From NCBI GenBank assembly GCA_965153455.1, contig OZ234493.1, forward strand, positions 35,020,213 to 35,084,212: a DNA stretch of 64,000 bases, in the 5' to 3' direction. This document shows, in pieces, positions 23,321 to 36,100 of this stretch. Made by a program: the position numbers and the translations under genes. The notes under the pieces were generated by a model, which was not told where the DNA came from, did not search any database, and was given only the letters and a program-made list of their open reading frames with translations. The DNA comes from Sphagnum compactum. Taxonomy: Eukaryota > Bryophyta > Sphagnopsida > Sphagnales. How positions within the stretch are numbered: position 1 is the first letter of the stretch; every line of letters starts with the position of its first letter.

Positions 23321-26300
23321 TTACAGTTTCTCCAGAGGCTGCAGTTTGCAAGCAGCAGCAGAGTCGAGCAACCATGTATGGGCAGAAGCCACCGCCCCTG
23401 CGGCAGCTGCGATTGCATCAGCCTCATGCATTCGCAGCAGTAATGACCTCCCACTGTCTTCAATAGCCCTACCTGCTGGCACTTCAGCATTATAAATTAC
23501 AATAGTGCGCTTTTGTTGCGAAGGCTGTTGTTTCTTCTCCTGTGGAGATTGCAATGATGGAAGTGGCTTTCTGTGAAGGACCGTTCCCCCCCCCAAAATA
23601 GCCAGAGCTTGCAGGTCAGCCTTGTATGATGAAGCCACAAAATCCCCACAGAAGTAGAAGTTGAAACGTGTGAAGAGCTTGGGTGCCTGTAGAAACACAT
23701 GCCAGGTCAGGACTGAAAGCTAGACAAGACAGATGAGGCATCTACTTTGAGTCACGGAACACCAAGTTGATGGCAGAGAGTTTGGATGCTCCTTCCCTAA
23801 CCATTTTTGTCCATGAGATTAACACCACCCATATGAAAAAGCATCAAAAATTTCCGAGTTCAAAAGACATTGTCCATTGTGGAATTGCCTTATGTTCTGA
23901 CCACCTATCTGAGAATTTCTTTGGGATGGGCATGTGGAGTGACACTATTTAGATCCATGCCAGGACCTAAATATATCAACCAGGAATTAATTACCTTTGC
24001 TGCTGCCAGGGCACGTCCATGCTTTGGACCATTAACAGTTCCATGGATATCAGACTTCACCTCAAACGCATCCTCTTTGATGCCATGACCTGCTGCCACG
24101 CATGCTAGCATCCCTACCCATCCCATCACCCAGCTTTAATATGTGTTCCATATACAGGAACATTTCACACTGCTTCTGTGATTGACTTTCACCTCTTTAG
24201 GAGATGAAGTTGCAACTATTTCAAAGAACTAAATCCACAAAGGGACGATCCATTTCCCAAAGATTGAAGGCATGGAAAGTGAAGAACAGAGGACTTACAA
24301 TCAGCTTGCACAATCCACTTTCCTTCCAATATTGCCATCAAATATTTCAAAGTCCGGCGGGCTGCACCTTGCTCATCAGTACCAGCTATCACATGGGTCA
24401 CATTTGAACTCCACACTTTCACCAAAGAAGCACCAGTGAGTACAGAAAATTCAGCTAGTCGTTCCTGCAGCCATAAAGCATGTTTCCACAGTTACGAGAC
24501 TCCTGACAGCAGAACTTCAAACATTGCACCAGATGATGACTATGCATTTGATAAAGAGGTATTATTGAGGCTTCATTTTGAATACCAAATCTGCAATTGA
24601 TATAGATCTGAGCTTAGTTGTACAAATACCTTCTCTCTGGAATCCAATGCAGATCCACACAGAACCCACTTGCAAGCTGGACCTGGGGGCCATTTCTGCA
24701 TGTGTGAAGGATGTGATGGGGTCAAGCCACCAGCATGGGAACCCATCAGACCTTGTGAAGCTTTCACACCTGACTCCACCAAGGGCCTCAGTCCCTTGGC
24801 AGGTAGCTGTACAGCAGTAAGAGATCCATTCTTCTTCTTATTCACACCTGGAAACTTGCTCTCCACATGGTCGGGACAAAGTATAACAAAGTTCTTCTGC
24901 AGGCAACAAATAAGATTCAGGGAAGAGCTAAATCTACAAAAGAAGGAGCATCAACACAGCTCCGTCTCCACTCAGAACTTCTTTAATTCCCCATTCCTTT
25001 CCCTGTTTCCTGCTTCCACAATGTCAATTCACATGTCGAGTTTGAATTCTTACAAGTTGCCAGCGGCAAGGGAGAGCTCGAGCACAGGAGTAGTGGAAGC
25101 TCTTGTGGCAGCGTGCAATGCTGCACCCAAGTGCTGCACCCTTCTTCCCACAACTGCTGCACTTGATTTTCTGACCCCTTGTAACTTCACTACTCAAGTT
25201 GCAGATCTTGTCACCCTCAAAGTAAACCTCTGGTGCCCTGAAAATCACTATCCCAAAATGTAAACAGAGTGAACCTGTCTAAAAACTTCTGCACCCCCCA
25301 CCAAAAGGAAAGAGAACAAGAGGAGATAACTGACAGAATTCCTCTGGCACTCATTCTCACAGTCCAGCCGCAGAAGATGTCCTTCAACTAGAGAACAATA
25401 GAGCTAAACTACCTTCAACAGCCTGCTCTTGGTCTCTGAGCATAGATTTATGCAAGGAGAAAAGGTAATGTCACCTACCATTCTGCACAAAGCTTGTGGA
25501 CATACACTTGCCGTGGCCCTTCCTCATACATTATCATTGGCCCTGCCTCCTGCATGTTTTGCAATTGTATCCAACACTTGCATAAGAGAACTCACCCTCT
25601 GCTTCTTTCAAGTACAGACACCACAGCTCAAGGTGACTGGATAGATGAAGACACAGTTCAGCAGAGGCATCTGTCATGCTGGATCCCATTAGTAACTTCT
25701 ATGCTGAGAGGAGTAGGGTGACTTTAGCTAACCTTAGAGTCACCTGGCAATTTACAGAATGCACAAAGACTTGCTGTTTGTAACCCTGCACCCTTTCTTC
25801 CCCCTTTGTTTGCTTGTTGGAGCTCCTTTTCTCCATCATACATACTGCCAGCATTTCCACATGCATCTTCACTCCCAACAACCGTAGCTGTGGCAGCAAG
25901 AGCATCCATTTGGCTATCTTTCTTTCCAATCAAGCTTCTCTGAACAACACTTGCAGTATGATCTTCAGCAGGCACTGCTGGATCTGATATTCTGTCCAAA
26001 ACTGATGTTTTCCTTCTCTTTCTTCTTTCCCTCTCCATTGGTTTCTGGCCAAGGGGCATTGATTCAATAATCTGTGTCGAAGGATCATCTGTTGAACCAC
26101 AAGTTCTGTTGGATTCTGCTCCTGGCCACGATGCTTTCTCTGACAATTTCTGGTACTTTGTTCTGCTTGTATTTCTATGTAGTAAACTCTCTGAGACAAG
26201 ATCTTGTGGTTTTTCAGGATGCTGTTTCAGAAGAATTTCAGTTGTTTCTGTTCTTGGTGGCGTTTTCAATAATGGACCAACCTTCTGTTTCTGAGGCAAC

Positions 26301-29300
26301 AGGACAGTCTCAAGCAGAATCTCAGTTCGAGGTGTGCCGAGAGCCCCTGTTGATGCATTTAATGTCCTATTATCTCTCCCCTTTTTGCCAGTTCTTCGCT
26401 TGTAAGTTGCAGAAGTGGTCTTAGCTACTCCAGGCAAGTGATTTGTGTCAGATGCACAGCAAACTTGCTCAATAGCATCCAATGACTGATTCAGTGGAAG
26501 ACTACATGGCACTGCTGCTTCCTTGAGGCTGTTATCCATATTGACTTGCTCCTGAGATCTATGTGCATTTGGACCCACCTGCAAAAAAAACCAGTTGATT
26601 TATCTCCAGCTTTCCGAAATGTTCAGGAAGTGATAAGCAAATACACATACAGGGCATCTGCAATATAATGTCATTCCTCTTGTTAGTATACAAAATTAAC
26701 CCAGTGTTGTTGAGCTAATATAGGAAGATACAACGTCTCGTTTAAGAGCATCCAACCTGATCTCTGGAAGGGCTGCAGTTGAGCTCAGGGGAGCATGGCC
26801 GCTGTGTCCAGTCAAATATAAGACTATCACAGCTGTCACCTTCCTTGGCTACCTCATCCTGGAAAGTTCCGTCATCAGCATCCTTGAGGTCACTGAAAGC
26901 TGGTTGAAGAGCATTGAATTTTGATTGAGATACAAAGGGAACTGAGGCTCCAGCTTGGGTCACCTCAAGTTCTTCATTTCCCCCATCCTTCAGCCAGAAG
27001 AAGGGAGAAAGATTTGGGCTGAAAACTTCCTCAACATGTTGGTGAATGGATCGCACATCTCTAACCTGCACAGATGGAGCTTCCTCATTGATGGCTGCAT
27101 CTAATCCACAGACATCTTCAAGGTCTTCACCTGGCTGGGACAGAACTCTTTGAGCTTGCTCTGCTAATGGAATGTGCACAACTGGAGTAGCCTCACACAG
27201 TTTTTGAATGTCCTGATCCTCTCCATTTAGCTCTTTCTGATGCTGGAGTTTCCTGCGTGTCATATTCTTGCTTTGAATCTTGTCACCACGGTATACAGTA
27301 GGCTTTGCCAATTTTGGACTTTTTGAAGCCCCAAACATAGTCTTGTAGCCGCTCTTATTTGTGAAGGTACTTGGAGAGGCACCATCTAAGCTAACTTCCC
27401 CATGTTGAGGAACATGAACTCTCTTCTTAGCAGGTACCACACCCTTCATTTGCTGCAATGGACTGACCATCTCCCTCCCTATGACATTCATCAATTCCTG
27501 TTGCTGAATTCTGCGTGATGAATGTACCAGTACATCTTCATTAGATATATCAGTGAGTGCTTGGGTGGTTTTGCGTTTTCTCCTCTTCTTGAGAGGACCA
27601 GGTCCAGAGCTTCCTTCTGGACCTTTATCAAGTAGACGAGTTCCTTTGGGTTCAACTGGCTTGCCTGGACGTTGATCTAGCTTCCTTCTGCCTTCAGCTT
27701 GAGCTCCTGTGCCAAGATAATCAGGAGAACCTAAGTAGCCTGACCTTGGAACACATGAATATTCAAGAATATCATGGCACAAATCACATGGAACAGATGC
27801 CACTATTCCATATGACAACATACTACATATTAAGCATACAAGAGATCACTACCCACTATGCAGACATCTTTGTCAGGGCAGTTATTGACAGTTGGATAAG
27901 CACATGGGCAGGTTTGAACTGAAGGATATACCCTGAGCAGGTTCTGAGAGAGTCGGCTGGGATGCAAAGAAATTCATTCCAAGAACACTCTCCATATGAC
28001 AATAGGCACCCACAAGGTTGTCCATATGGGGTGCAGCCCGAACCTCTGTAAGCCATAGCCAACATTAGCTGGAGCATGTCTCTGGCAGCTTACATTGCAT
28101 GTCTCTGTATCAGATTGCAACACTTAAATGTGTCCACATGCACATAACTCTTCTGTGATCATGTCCATCAGTATGCAGCACAGGCAAGGAGAAGAGATGA
28201 CATTGCATCATTGGCTCGACAGAAAGGAGACTACAACAGCTGCAAGAACCAATGTCATCATCCAACTTCAATTCAAGAATGCCTGAGGTTTGCTAGCTCC
28301 AAATCCCAAGATTGCTAAATGGGTATTTGAACCAGCATGCTGCTGCACTCAAATCCACACATTTCTTCACATCCTAACTACATGTCATGTTCACTCACTG
28401 AGCTAATTGTGTCTGCTTCAGCAGGAATTGAAGATCTTACCTCGCCGAGTTGTTGGAAGCTTGCAGATTGGACAACAAGATGATCTCTTTAAGGATTGCA
28501 ATATACAAACACTGTTACCACCCAATGACAGCCACACCCAATTCTGAAAATGACAGAACCCTGATCGGCTTGTGTAGACCCCATCATTATAAATACAAGA
28601 GTAGCTCAAATTACAATAACAATCAGACCAAGCATGTAAGAATGCAACTGCAGAAGGACTTCAAGCCTGCAACTACATGTGCAAAAACTGGATAATAGTA
28701 AGAATCATGGCAATAGTAGGAGGACAATAAATCTCTTCTTGTGAATTGCACAAAAAAGTCCAGCAAACTTACTTGCAAAAGGTATGATTGCAGGAAAGTG
28801 CAGCTGCCTGTCTGAAGAGGCTCAAGCTACAATTGTCAATGAAAAACGATCGTCTGTCAAATTCTCCATCAAATCAAGTGAAGAGAAATGGGAAGAGGCT
28901 GCAGAAAACAAGGAAATTCGTACCGGTACCTATTCTTCCCTCCAGTGCACACTTCCAAACCGCGAGACCTAACACGGGAGACAAAGTAGGACAACCACAA
29001 CGAAGAAGAAGAAAACGACGATAATGATGATGACGAGGAGAAAGACCTAATACCGAAAACAAAACTGGGACGACGACGACGAAGAAGAAGAATAAGAAAA
29101 TGATGATGAGGAGGAGGAGGAGAAGAAAACCCTAATACCGAAAGAAAAAATATGAGACGGCGACGAAGAAGAAGAGATGATGATGATGGCGATGAGTAGG
29201 AGAAAACCCCAATACCGCAAGCACGCAAAAATAGGATGACGGTGACGACGAGGAAGACGAAGAAGAAGAAGAGGAAGACAATGATGATGAGAAGCCTTAC

Positions 29301-29428
29301 CATATGGCGCACTTGAGCTCTCGGCCCATGATTTCCAGCTGCGGACCAGCACCGCTTCCGCCAGTGTGCTGCTCGGCAGCACAATCCACCGCGTTTTCTA
29401 CTCCCTCTTCCACCACCAACGCCATCAT
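23321..29428 (-). CDS. BRCA1: Plant BRCA1 homologue (RING, extended PHD, two BRCT)
   Basis: E3 ubiquitin ligase and scaffold for homologous-recombination repair, acting with BARD1 in the nucleus. Thirteen exons join in frame, high to low: 29428-29301, 28826-28773, 28511-28441, 28045-27932, 27739-26757, 26578-25744, 25670-25596, 25542-25479, 25237-25054, 24896-24630, 24464-24299, 24113-23995, 23686-23321; 1141 residues. The RING has C40, C43, C55, H57, C60, C63, C74, C77, followed by the plant signature REVRAAPHMDNLV. Exon 5 has NLSPFFWL and FDWTQRPCSPEL, typical of plant BRCA1. An extended PHD finger (CAFC at 722-725, VHKLCAEWAPEVYFEGD, CSSCGKKGAALGC) precedes tandem BRCT domains (VWSSNVTHVIAGTDEQGA; FNFYFCGDFV; HTWLLDSAAACKLQ). 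BARD1 shares the layout, but the central motifs favour BRCA1. Start could be either of two adjacent ATGs (29428 or 29425). The exon 6/7 junction is the least certain. Confidence 0.95.
28990..29290 (-). repeat. ~80-bp purine-rich tandem repeat in BRCA1 intron 1
   Basis: At least three copies of a unit made of GAA/GAC/GATGAT triplets followed by GGAGAAA and AATACCG. The AATACCG landmark falls near 29050, 29134 and 29211 (spacing about 84 and 77 bp). On the transcribed strand the intron is pyrimidine-rich, and frames stay open through it because of the triplet composition. Confidence 0.8.
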
Positions 29429-29593
29429 CGCTCTCGTCCACCCCCCCCTTCTCCTTCCCACCTTCGCTAATAAATTCTGAATAATCCAACTTTTTCTCCT
29501 CTTCCACACCACTGCACGCGCGCGAGCTCGACACGATCGCCCAAAGCCCTCGACTCGTAGAAGAGCGTTTTGCTGAAAGAACCGAACTCGCGG

Positions 29594-29619
29594 AAGAAAG
29601 AAAGAAAGAAAGAAAGAAA
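29594..29619 (+). repeat. (GAAA)n microsatellite in the BRCA1 5' region
   Basis: About six GAAA units, TTTC on the gene's own strand, between the candidate E2F sites and the BRCA1 start codon, so likely 5' UTR or core promoter. Confidence 0.85.
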
Positions 29620-29701
29620 TCAACCGGCAATTCTTCCGCGAAGAAATCGAGCGACTCAAAAGACGGCCAACACCATTTCGTTCTCGAATTTTGAATTCGA
29701 G

Positions 29702-29733
29702 TTTCCCGCCAGTTCCGTACATTTTGGCGGGAG
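29702..29733. promoter_or_regulatory. Paired E2F-type sites upstream of BRCA1
   Basis: TTTCCCGCC (29702-29710) matches the E2F/DP consensus TTTSSCGC, and TTTTGGCGGGAG (29722-29733) is the common alternative form. They lie 20 bp apart, about 275-300 bp upstream of the BRCA1 start codon. E2F control of BRCA1 at the G1/S transition is known in plants and animals; binding here is inferred. Confidence 0.65.
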
Positions 29734-29879
29734 CCCTTTTTGTTTGTATTCTCTCGCGGCCACGTACTACTAGGCATTATGCAGGTCGTGTTATACACGA
29801 GAATTGGACTGGGCCGATTCTGCACTTCACAGAATGACCATCCTCTCTGTAATTAACAGAGCAATTCGAGGGGGGTTTA

Positions 29880-32730
29880 TTTGGGGGTGGGGACAAACTA
29901 CCTTCCTTCATAGATAAATAGTGCCTAATTATAAAATATTATTATTTGAATTGCCAAAAGTAAATGATAAAAAATATAATTATATTATTATTATTATTAT
30001 GAAAATAAGTTCCATTCAAATGAAAATATTTGGATATAACCTACTTATGACCATTAAGCAAACTCGGCATGAAGAGCTTAATAAATATAAGATTGGCAAC
30101 ATAGGCCATTCATGGACTATTTACCTAGCCTTGACCTTAAAATTCAAAAAATACAATAAATAAATAAATAACATTAATGATTTTTATTTTTTATTTTTTT
30201 TCAAAAAATCATTTTAGACCATGTGTGTTGTGTGGTTGTAAATTCCAAATATCATGTTAACTAAAAAAAAATCCATCTCAATTTAGAAAGGGATTTTGAG
30301 GATATTAAACCATGCATCAACCTTGAATTGGAAGAAGAGGTTAATTTTTGCCCAAGGGTAACACTACTCAATCATCATGTGAAATACAATAAACTTGTTT
30401 GTAAAGTTAGTGAAACTCAATAGCAAAACCTTGAGTTTGGTCAATCATTAAATTTATATGACTACAAATGGCATAAGCAATCAATAAATGGCATAAGTAA
30501 TAAATATAATTTAATTACAAATGGCATAAGTGACAAGTATAATTCAATTACAAATGGCACAAGTGATTTGTTTAATTGAAAAGGATCAATCATGGATGTC
30601 ATGTTTTTATGTAATAGAATTTGACTTTAATACAATTGCACCCCAAAAAAATGAAAAAAATTCAAATTTTGTCTCAAATCAAATAATAGCATGAATTTCC
30701 TCCTACACTATGTCCTTTGCAATGGTTTCATTGTAAGTGTTGGAGCTTAGCCTACTAGAAATTTTGTGATTATGATTTGAAAGAACATGAATCACTTGGA
30801 AAAAAATTTGGTTGTTGAAGATTTGCTAGAAATTTTGTGATTTGGAAAAGAAAGCTATTTTGAAATTTGTTGTGATTTGGAGTCCAAAATTTGTTGTTGG
30901 TGTGAAGGGCTTGAGATTTGTCTTGTTGGTTGGAAGTTCATTTACATGTATCTTTATTGTGATTTGGGGAAATGAAAGTTGCTTTAAAATTTGTTATAAT
31001 TTGAAGCTAAATTTTTTTCATTGCGATGGGCTTGCAATTTGTTTTGTGGTTTGGAGCTACTTTGAAATTTGTTGCAATTTGGAGTTGAATGTTGCGAGGG
31101 GCTTGAAATTTGTTTCGATTTGTTTTTAGGTTTACATGTGTCTTTGTGTAGTTAGATCACTTCGACATTTGTTGTGAGATGAAGTTGGGTGTTATTTAGG
31201 GTTTTAAATGTGTGCAAACATGTGTTCTTTTTGTTTTTGTGATTTGGAAAAATGAAAGGAGCGGATCTTAATTGTGGGTGTGTTTTTGTTTATTGTGATT
31301 CAAAAAAGTAGGAGGAGCGATTTAAAAATGTGTGTGTGTGCATGTGATTTTTTTATTTTTATTTTTTAAATTTTTGGTTCCTTGCCATTTGGAAAAGTGG
31401 GAAGAATTGTTCATATTTTGCTCTTTCGTTAAATGAAGAGTACAAAAAAAATTTGTGTGTGATTGTCTTTTTGTTGCTTGTCATTTAGAAAAGTGAGAGG
31501 AATGGTTCCAATTTTGCTTCTTTTTTTTGTTGAGCGAAGATTGCAAGAGAAAAAGCATGTCATCGCATGTTGATTTTTGAACATAAGGTGATTTTTAAAA
31601 TAATTGAAATCTCCACATGAAAGGCAAATGCAAGCCCCAAATACAAAGTGATTTTATGGATAATTTTATTATGGACATGAATTGCAAGAATACATGCCAA
31701 AGGATACGCAAACACCATTTAAATTGGTTCCGGTCATAGGGAAGAGACTACACATTGGTGTAAGATTTGAACATAAAATTTTTTATTCAAATTTCACCCA
31801 ATGAGCAAATGAAATTTAGAATATGATGTGTGCATATGATCGATGGAAATGTTAGATAGAATTGCTTGAATTTAAATAAGAAATTTTAGATTGAATTTTT
31901 TTTTTGTCGTTCCAAGTTTGAACCATAAAGGCCAAAATCATTGCACAATGAACTACTCGTATTATGGCTAATTCACTTGCTTATCCATTCCACTAATCCT
32001 ATCCAATGCATCAATTAAGAAATTTTAACAATTTTCACAATTCAACTAATTATATCACGAACTTACCTCTAAAAAGATATAAAATGAAAGTTTAGGTTTC
32101 ATTTTAGTGGAATTTAATTTATAAAATGAAATCTCTAAAAATCTTCCCTTGCATAATCATGTCACAAAGGCAACCAAATTAGATCCCCAAGTTCAGAATT
32201 TAAAACACTACTAAGTCATTTTTGAAAAAAGAAAAATTGCTAAATTATCACACAAAAAATTGTTGATTAGAATAATTATTTGTGAATATAGACATGCAAA
32301 CAAGCACAATACATGTTGTTAATACAAGAGTGTGAGGCTATAAGTGTTAACCCAAAGTTCTTAACTAATTAACTAACTAACTTGTTTTAGGTAGGTTTAG
32401 GGTAAGTTGGATGAAGATTTTGTTGCAAATTGCAATAATAAATAACTAGTAAAGATACTCTACTCACAAGTTACAACAAGGGGGTGGTGTGTCACAATGT
32501 GGCCTTGCCATTTACATTAAAACCTATCTCTCTTAAGGCAAAAGAATAATTACGGGAACTCTAATATTTCACCCGGCCAAAATATACCTAATCTTCACAA
32601 AAATCCTCTCAAAAAAACCCAAAATCCTTCAAGATATTATAATTCTATATAACTAATCTCAAGTTTTAACACAAGCCCAAAATATATCATCTTTCTTAAA
32701 AAATCCTCATATAATAAAATTAGGCCTATT
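29880..32730. other. AT-rich intergenic DNA between BRCA1 and LPEAT1
   Basis: No gene recognised. It holds local low-complexity repeats: copies of ACAAATGGCATAAGT (or a one- or two-base variant) at about 30463-30575, and degenerate GATTTGG...TTTGAAATTTGTTG units between about 30780 and 31340. Confidence 0.6.
30463..30575 (+). repeat. Short AT-rich tandem repeats
   Basis: The motif AAATGGCATAAG or AAATGGCACAAG recurs four times at 25-45 bp spacing with AATTCAATTAC-like spacers. Confidence 0.75.
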
Positions 32731-32808
32731 ATTTATTACCTAGGGGCCTATAAAAGTCCCTTAAGCTATTATTATTACCTTGGGGCCTATAAAAGTCCCT
32801 TAAGCTAA
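32731..32808 (+). promoter_or_regulatory. Duplicated TATA-box segment 5' of LPEAT1
   Basis: A 39-bp segment is tandemly duplicated almost exactly, placing two TATAAAAG boxes at 32749-32756 and 32788-32795. They sit about 385-430 bp before the LPEAT1 ATG, on the right strand and at a plausible distance if the leader is 350-400 bases. Promoter function is inferred from position and motif. Confidence 0.6.
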
Positions 32809-33180
32809 ACACAACAATTTCCTTCTTGCCTTGGTAGGCAAGGCCCACAAAGAAAGTGGAAACGAGACGGAAGTTTCACTTCATCCAAGCTACGCTATGT
32901 AGGTATAGTCTTTATTAGGGTTTGTGACGGATTCGTGGCGCTCGCTATTTTTCTTTTTTTTTCCCTCCCGTTGTGTGTGAGTGAGTTCAGTCCGGTTCAC
33001 TCATTCGATCTCGGGGAGATGGGATTTGTCGAATTTCCTCGAGGGTTTTTTTATTTTGTTTTTGGATGTTTGTAATGTAATGATCGCGATTTGAAGCCGG
33101 CATGATTTCTAGTTTCTCTCAAATTGTTTTGCAATTTTTGAAAAAAAAAATTTGGGTGCTGGCTTTTGGGTGTAACAACA

Positions 33181-36100
33181 ATGGTGAACCCTTTGAAGGA
33201 AATGGAGCTTCTGAGGAGAGTGAAGAAGGAGGAGGAGGAGGAGGATGAGAAGGATGAGAAGGAGGAGCAAGAGACGATTGCTTCCGCATCAAAGAAAGCT
33301 GAGTCTTCTTCTTTTTCTTCTTCTTCTGCTGCTGTTGCTGCTGGGGTACCTCAAGATGGAAGCCTTGGTCGACCATTTGAGAAACAAAAGATGCAAGAGA
33401 GCTTTGAGAGACATCATCATCGCGTGACTGGTGCGGGAGGAGTTGAAGTGGAGGAGAACTCGGAGGACACGCTTCCCACTGTATCGGGATTTATGGATAG
33501 CGGAGGAGGAGGAGGAGGAGGAGGCGAAGGAATGGATCAAGATCAGTCGCCTCTTTTGGGGAAACATCATAACGGCAGGAGTGAGGAAATTCAGCAGGAA
33601 AGTACTAGTTCCAAAGCAGCAGCAGCAGCATCATCATCATCTGAGGCAGTAGAAGTAGCAGCTCAAACCGTGAAGGAGATGGAGGTGAAATATGCAGCGT
33701 ATATGCGACATGACATATATGGCAACTGGGGCATGAACAGTGTGCCAGTTTTGGAGAAAGTGAAATTGCTCCTGGCTCTTCTTACATTGTGTCCAATTCG
33801 ATTCTGTTTGCTGTTATTCTTTCTGGTGGTTTTCTACCTAATCTGCAAGGTTTGTACTCTTCGGGTAGTGGCATCATCCAATGATGAAGGGCAAGAGAGC
33901 TTTGCGCATATGACAGGCGCACGGCGAGCCATTGTTGTTCGATCTGGCAGGTTTCTTGCTCGGGTCATGTTGTTTGTATTTGGATTTTACAACATTCATG
34001 TGGTTCATCGCACACCTGATCGTCAACTCCTTCATCTTGGAGCTGCTGCATCCTCACATGAAAGGAAGGTGAGCACTTGCTCCTCTCATCACCATTATAT
34101 CTGTAACTCTTGAACCAGTGTATGATCTTCATGTCTGTGGCACCCTAAGCCTCTCAATAATGCCTGAAAATTTCTTAAGGAGATTTTGATGGTAGCAGTT
34201 CACAAAGAGGGATACTGATGTGGATGATGGCAGTCCTATTTATCTCCCCAGCAAGCACCTCTGGGATAAAGATAGACAGGCAACTATCACCTTCACCATC
34301 TTCTAAGATTTCGACAAATGTATCATATCAGGCAAATTCAACAAGAAACCTTGAAAGCTTTCACCTAAGTGGAAATGGCATTCTGGCCAATTTTGTGGCC
34401 ATAGTAGGACTGGTTGTCTCTTGACGAATAGGTCTTTATGCGAATTTTGCAAACTCTTGGGTCATCTGACCATTCTATATGTATGTGCCTCTTTATGTGG
34501 TTGGTAGATTATCCAAAGATCCTTATGCCATACTCCCAGTCCATCCTTAACCCTCTTCCAACTTCACTGAGTTGCTTCAAGGAGGTAGCCCTTTCAGTAA
34601 TGAGTCTTTCTGTTGCTTCTCAGAATGCCACAGAAACTCAGGACACAGAGTTTATATAATTGTTCGCCTGAAATTTTGAGTAGAGTAATATATTTACCTA
34701 CAACCATCATCCAGAGTTGGTCAAATCACTGGGGATTAATGGCAGCTAGTCACTGCTGTTCATAATGGAGGTGACAGTCAAATACTTTGTTAGTGGCACA
34801 GATGATTATGACTGCTCTAGTTCTTGTCATGTTTGTTTTGGTTTTGCAGGAATTGATGCAACAGTTATCTTCAAAGTTTTGTTGTTGGATTTTTTGTGCA
34901 ATAATATTGATACTCTTGCATATTCTTTTTTGCTCACTTCAAAAATTTCTGGAAGGTGCCATACTAAGTGAAGCAGCTAGCTGGTGTGCAGGATGATGAG
35001 GAAGAAGAGGAAGAGGAGCAGTTTGGGGCTATAGTATCCAATCATGTCTCGTATTTGGATATTCTGTACCACATGTCTGCTTCCTTTCCCAGTTTTGTTG
35101 CAAAAGTAAGCCACATCCCTTGCCTTTTTTTTGTGTTGCAGTGCTTATCTGCTTAAGAAGTAATTTTACTTTCATGGTTGCACTATCTTATTTGCCCTGA
35201 ACTGTTCTTTCTGTACCTTTAGGACAATCAAGACATGTGTCAGATCATTCTGTATTATGTCTGTAATGTTCCTTTGTTGTTCCACACCTTCAAACCTTGA
35301 ACTAGAAAAGAGAATATCCTTCACCCCTCTCAGATTGGATGATTCAAGTCATGGTGGAAAGCACCTATGCAGAATTGATTGAGTGGCTGATCTATTAATA
35401 TGATCATAGGTTTCATCATCCCTTAAATATTGCAATGTTCTCAATGGATCCAGTCTATTATTGACAATGTTGTGTTTACCTCCCAAAGTAAGGTGACTGT
35501 TCTCTTTAGCACTTGGAGCCTGGTGAGACTCTTACCTTGGAGTTCTTCTGGTGTGCATGTGTCATTGGAAAGAGATCAGTGGGGAAGCTGCCTTTGGTTG
35601 GTTTGATCAGGTTTGTCATCCTCCCATCAGTAATAAGCTGAACTGAAGTTTTGCTGTTTCAGGATTGTCAATCCCATGATTGATTCATGTAATTCATGAG
35701 GATTCATCTCTCCTATTGAGTTGGTTATGTATTGCCTTCCTTCCAGTTTCAATACACGCTCATGATGTCTCAATAGTTTATGGAGTTGTAGACCCATTGA
35801 CAAAGGTGTGGGTATTGATTGGGCCATCACAGTAAATGCCTTGGTTGTGTATATGTTCAACGGGAATCCAAGTCTTCTGATTTCAAGGGGGTTTCAGGTA
35901 AAATTCTCCAGTATTCATGTAGCTGCTGGAGGGTATGGTTAGATGATCTCAGTTTGTAAATAGCAGCTGATGTATGTTCAAGTGTTCTTGTTTCTGTCCT
36001 GTTCTTTCATTTGACATATATTCACTTTGCTATTGTTCCTCTCAGCATTGGTTTCTGAACGGTTACAAGCTGCTTATGGTGACCCAACTGCGCCAGCAGT

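Noticed and set aside
24670-25263. 197-codon plus-strand frame
   Set aside because: Lies antisense to BRCA1 exons 9 and 10, whose conserved PHD and pre-BRCT sequences explain the open frame.
25699-25732. 34-base intron between BRCA1 exons 6 and 7
   Set aside because: Too short for plant splicing. The alternative 73-base intron (25671-25743) also keeps frame.
26074-26424. 116-codon hydrophobic plus-strand frame
   Set aside because: Antisense shadow of BRCA1 exon 6.
28869-29825. 318-codon open frame on the minus strand
   Set aside because: It runs through BRCA1 exon 1 in the wrong frame and through the triplet-repeat intron 1. The Ser/Arg/Phe-rich product is an effect of GAA/GAC/GAT repeats lacking stops.
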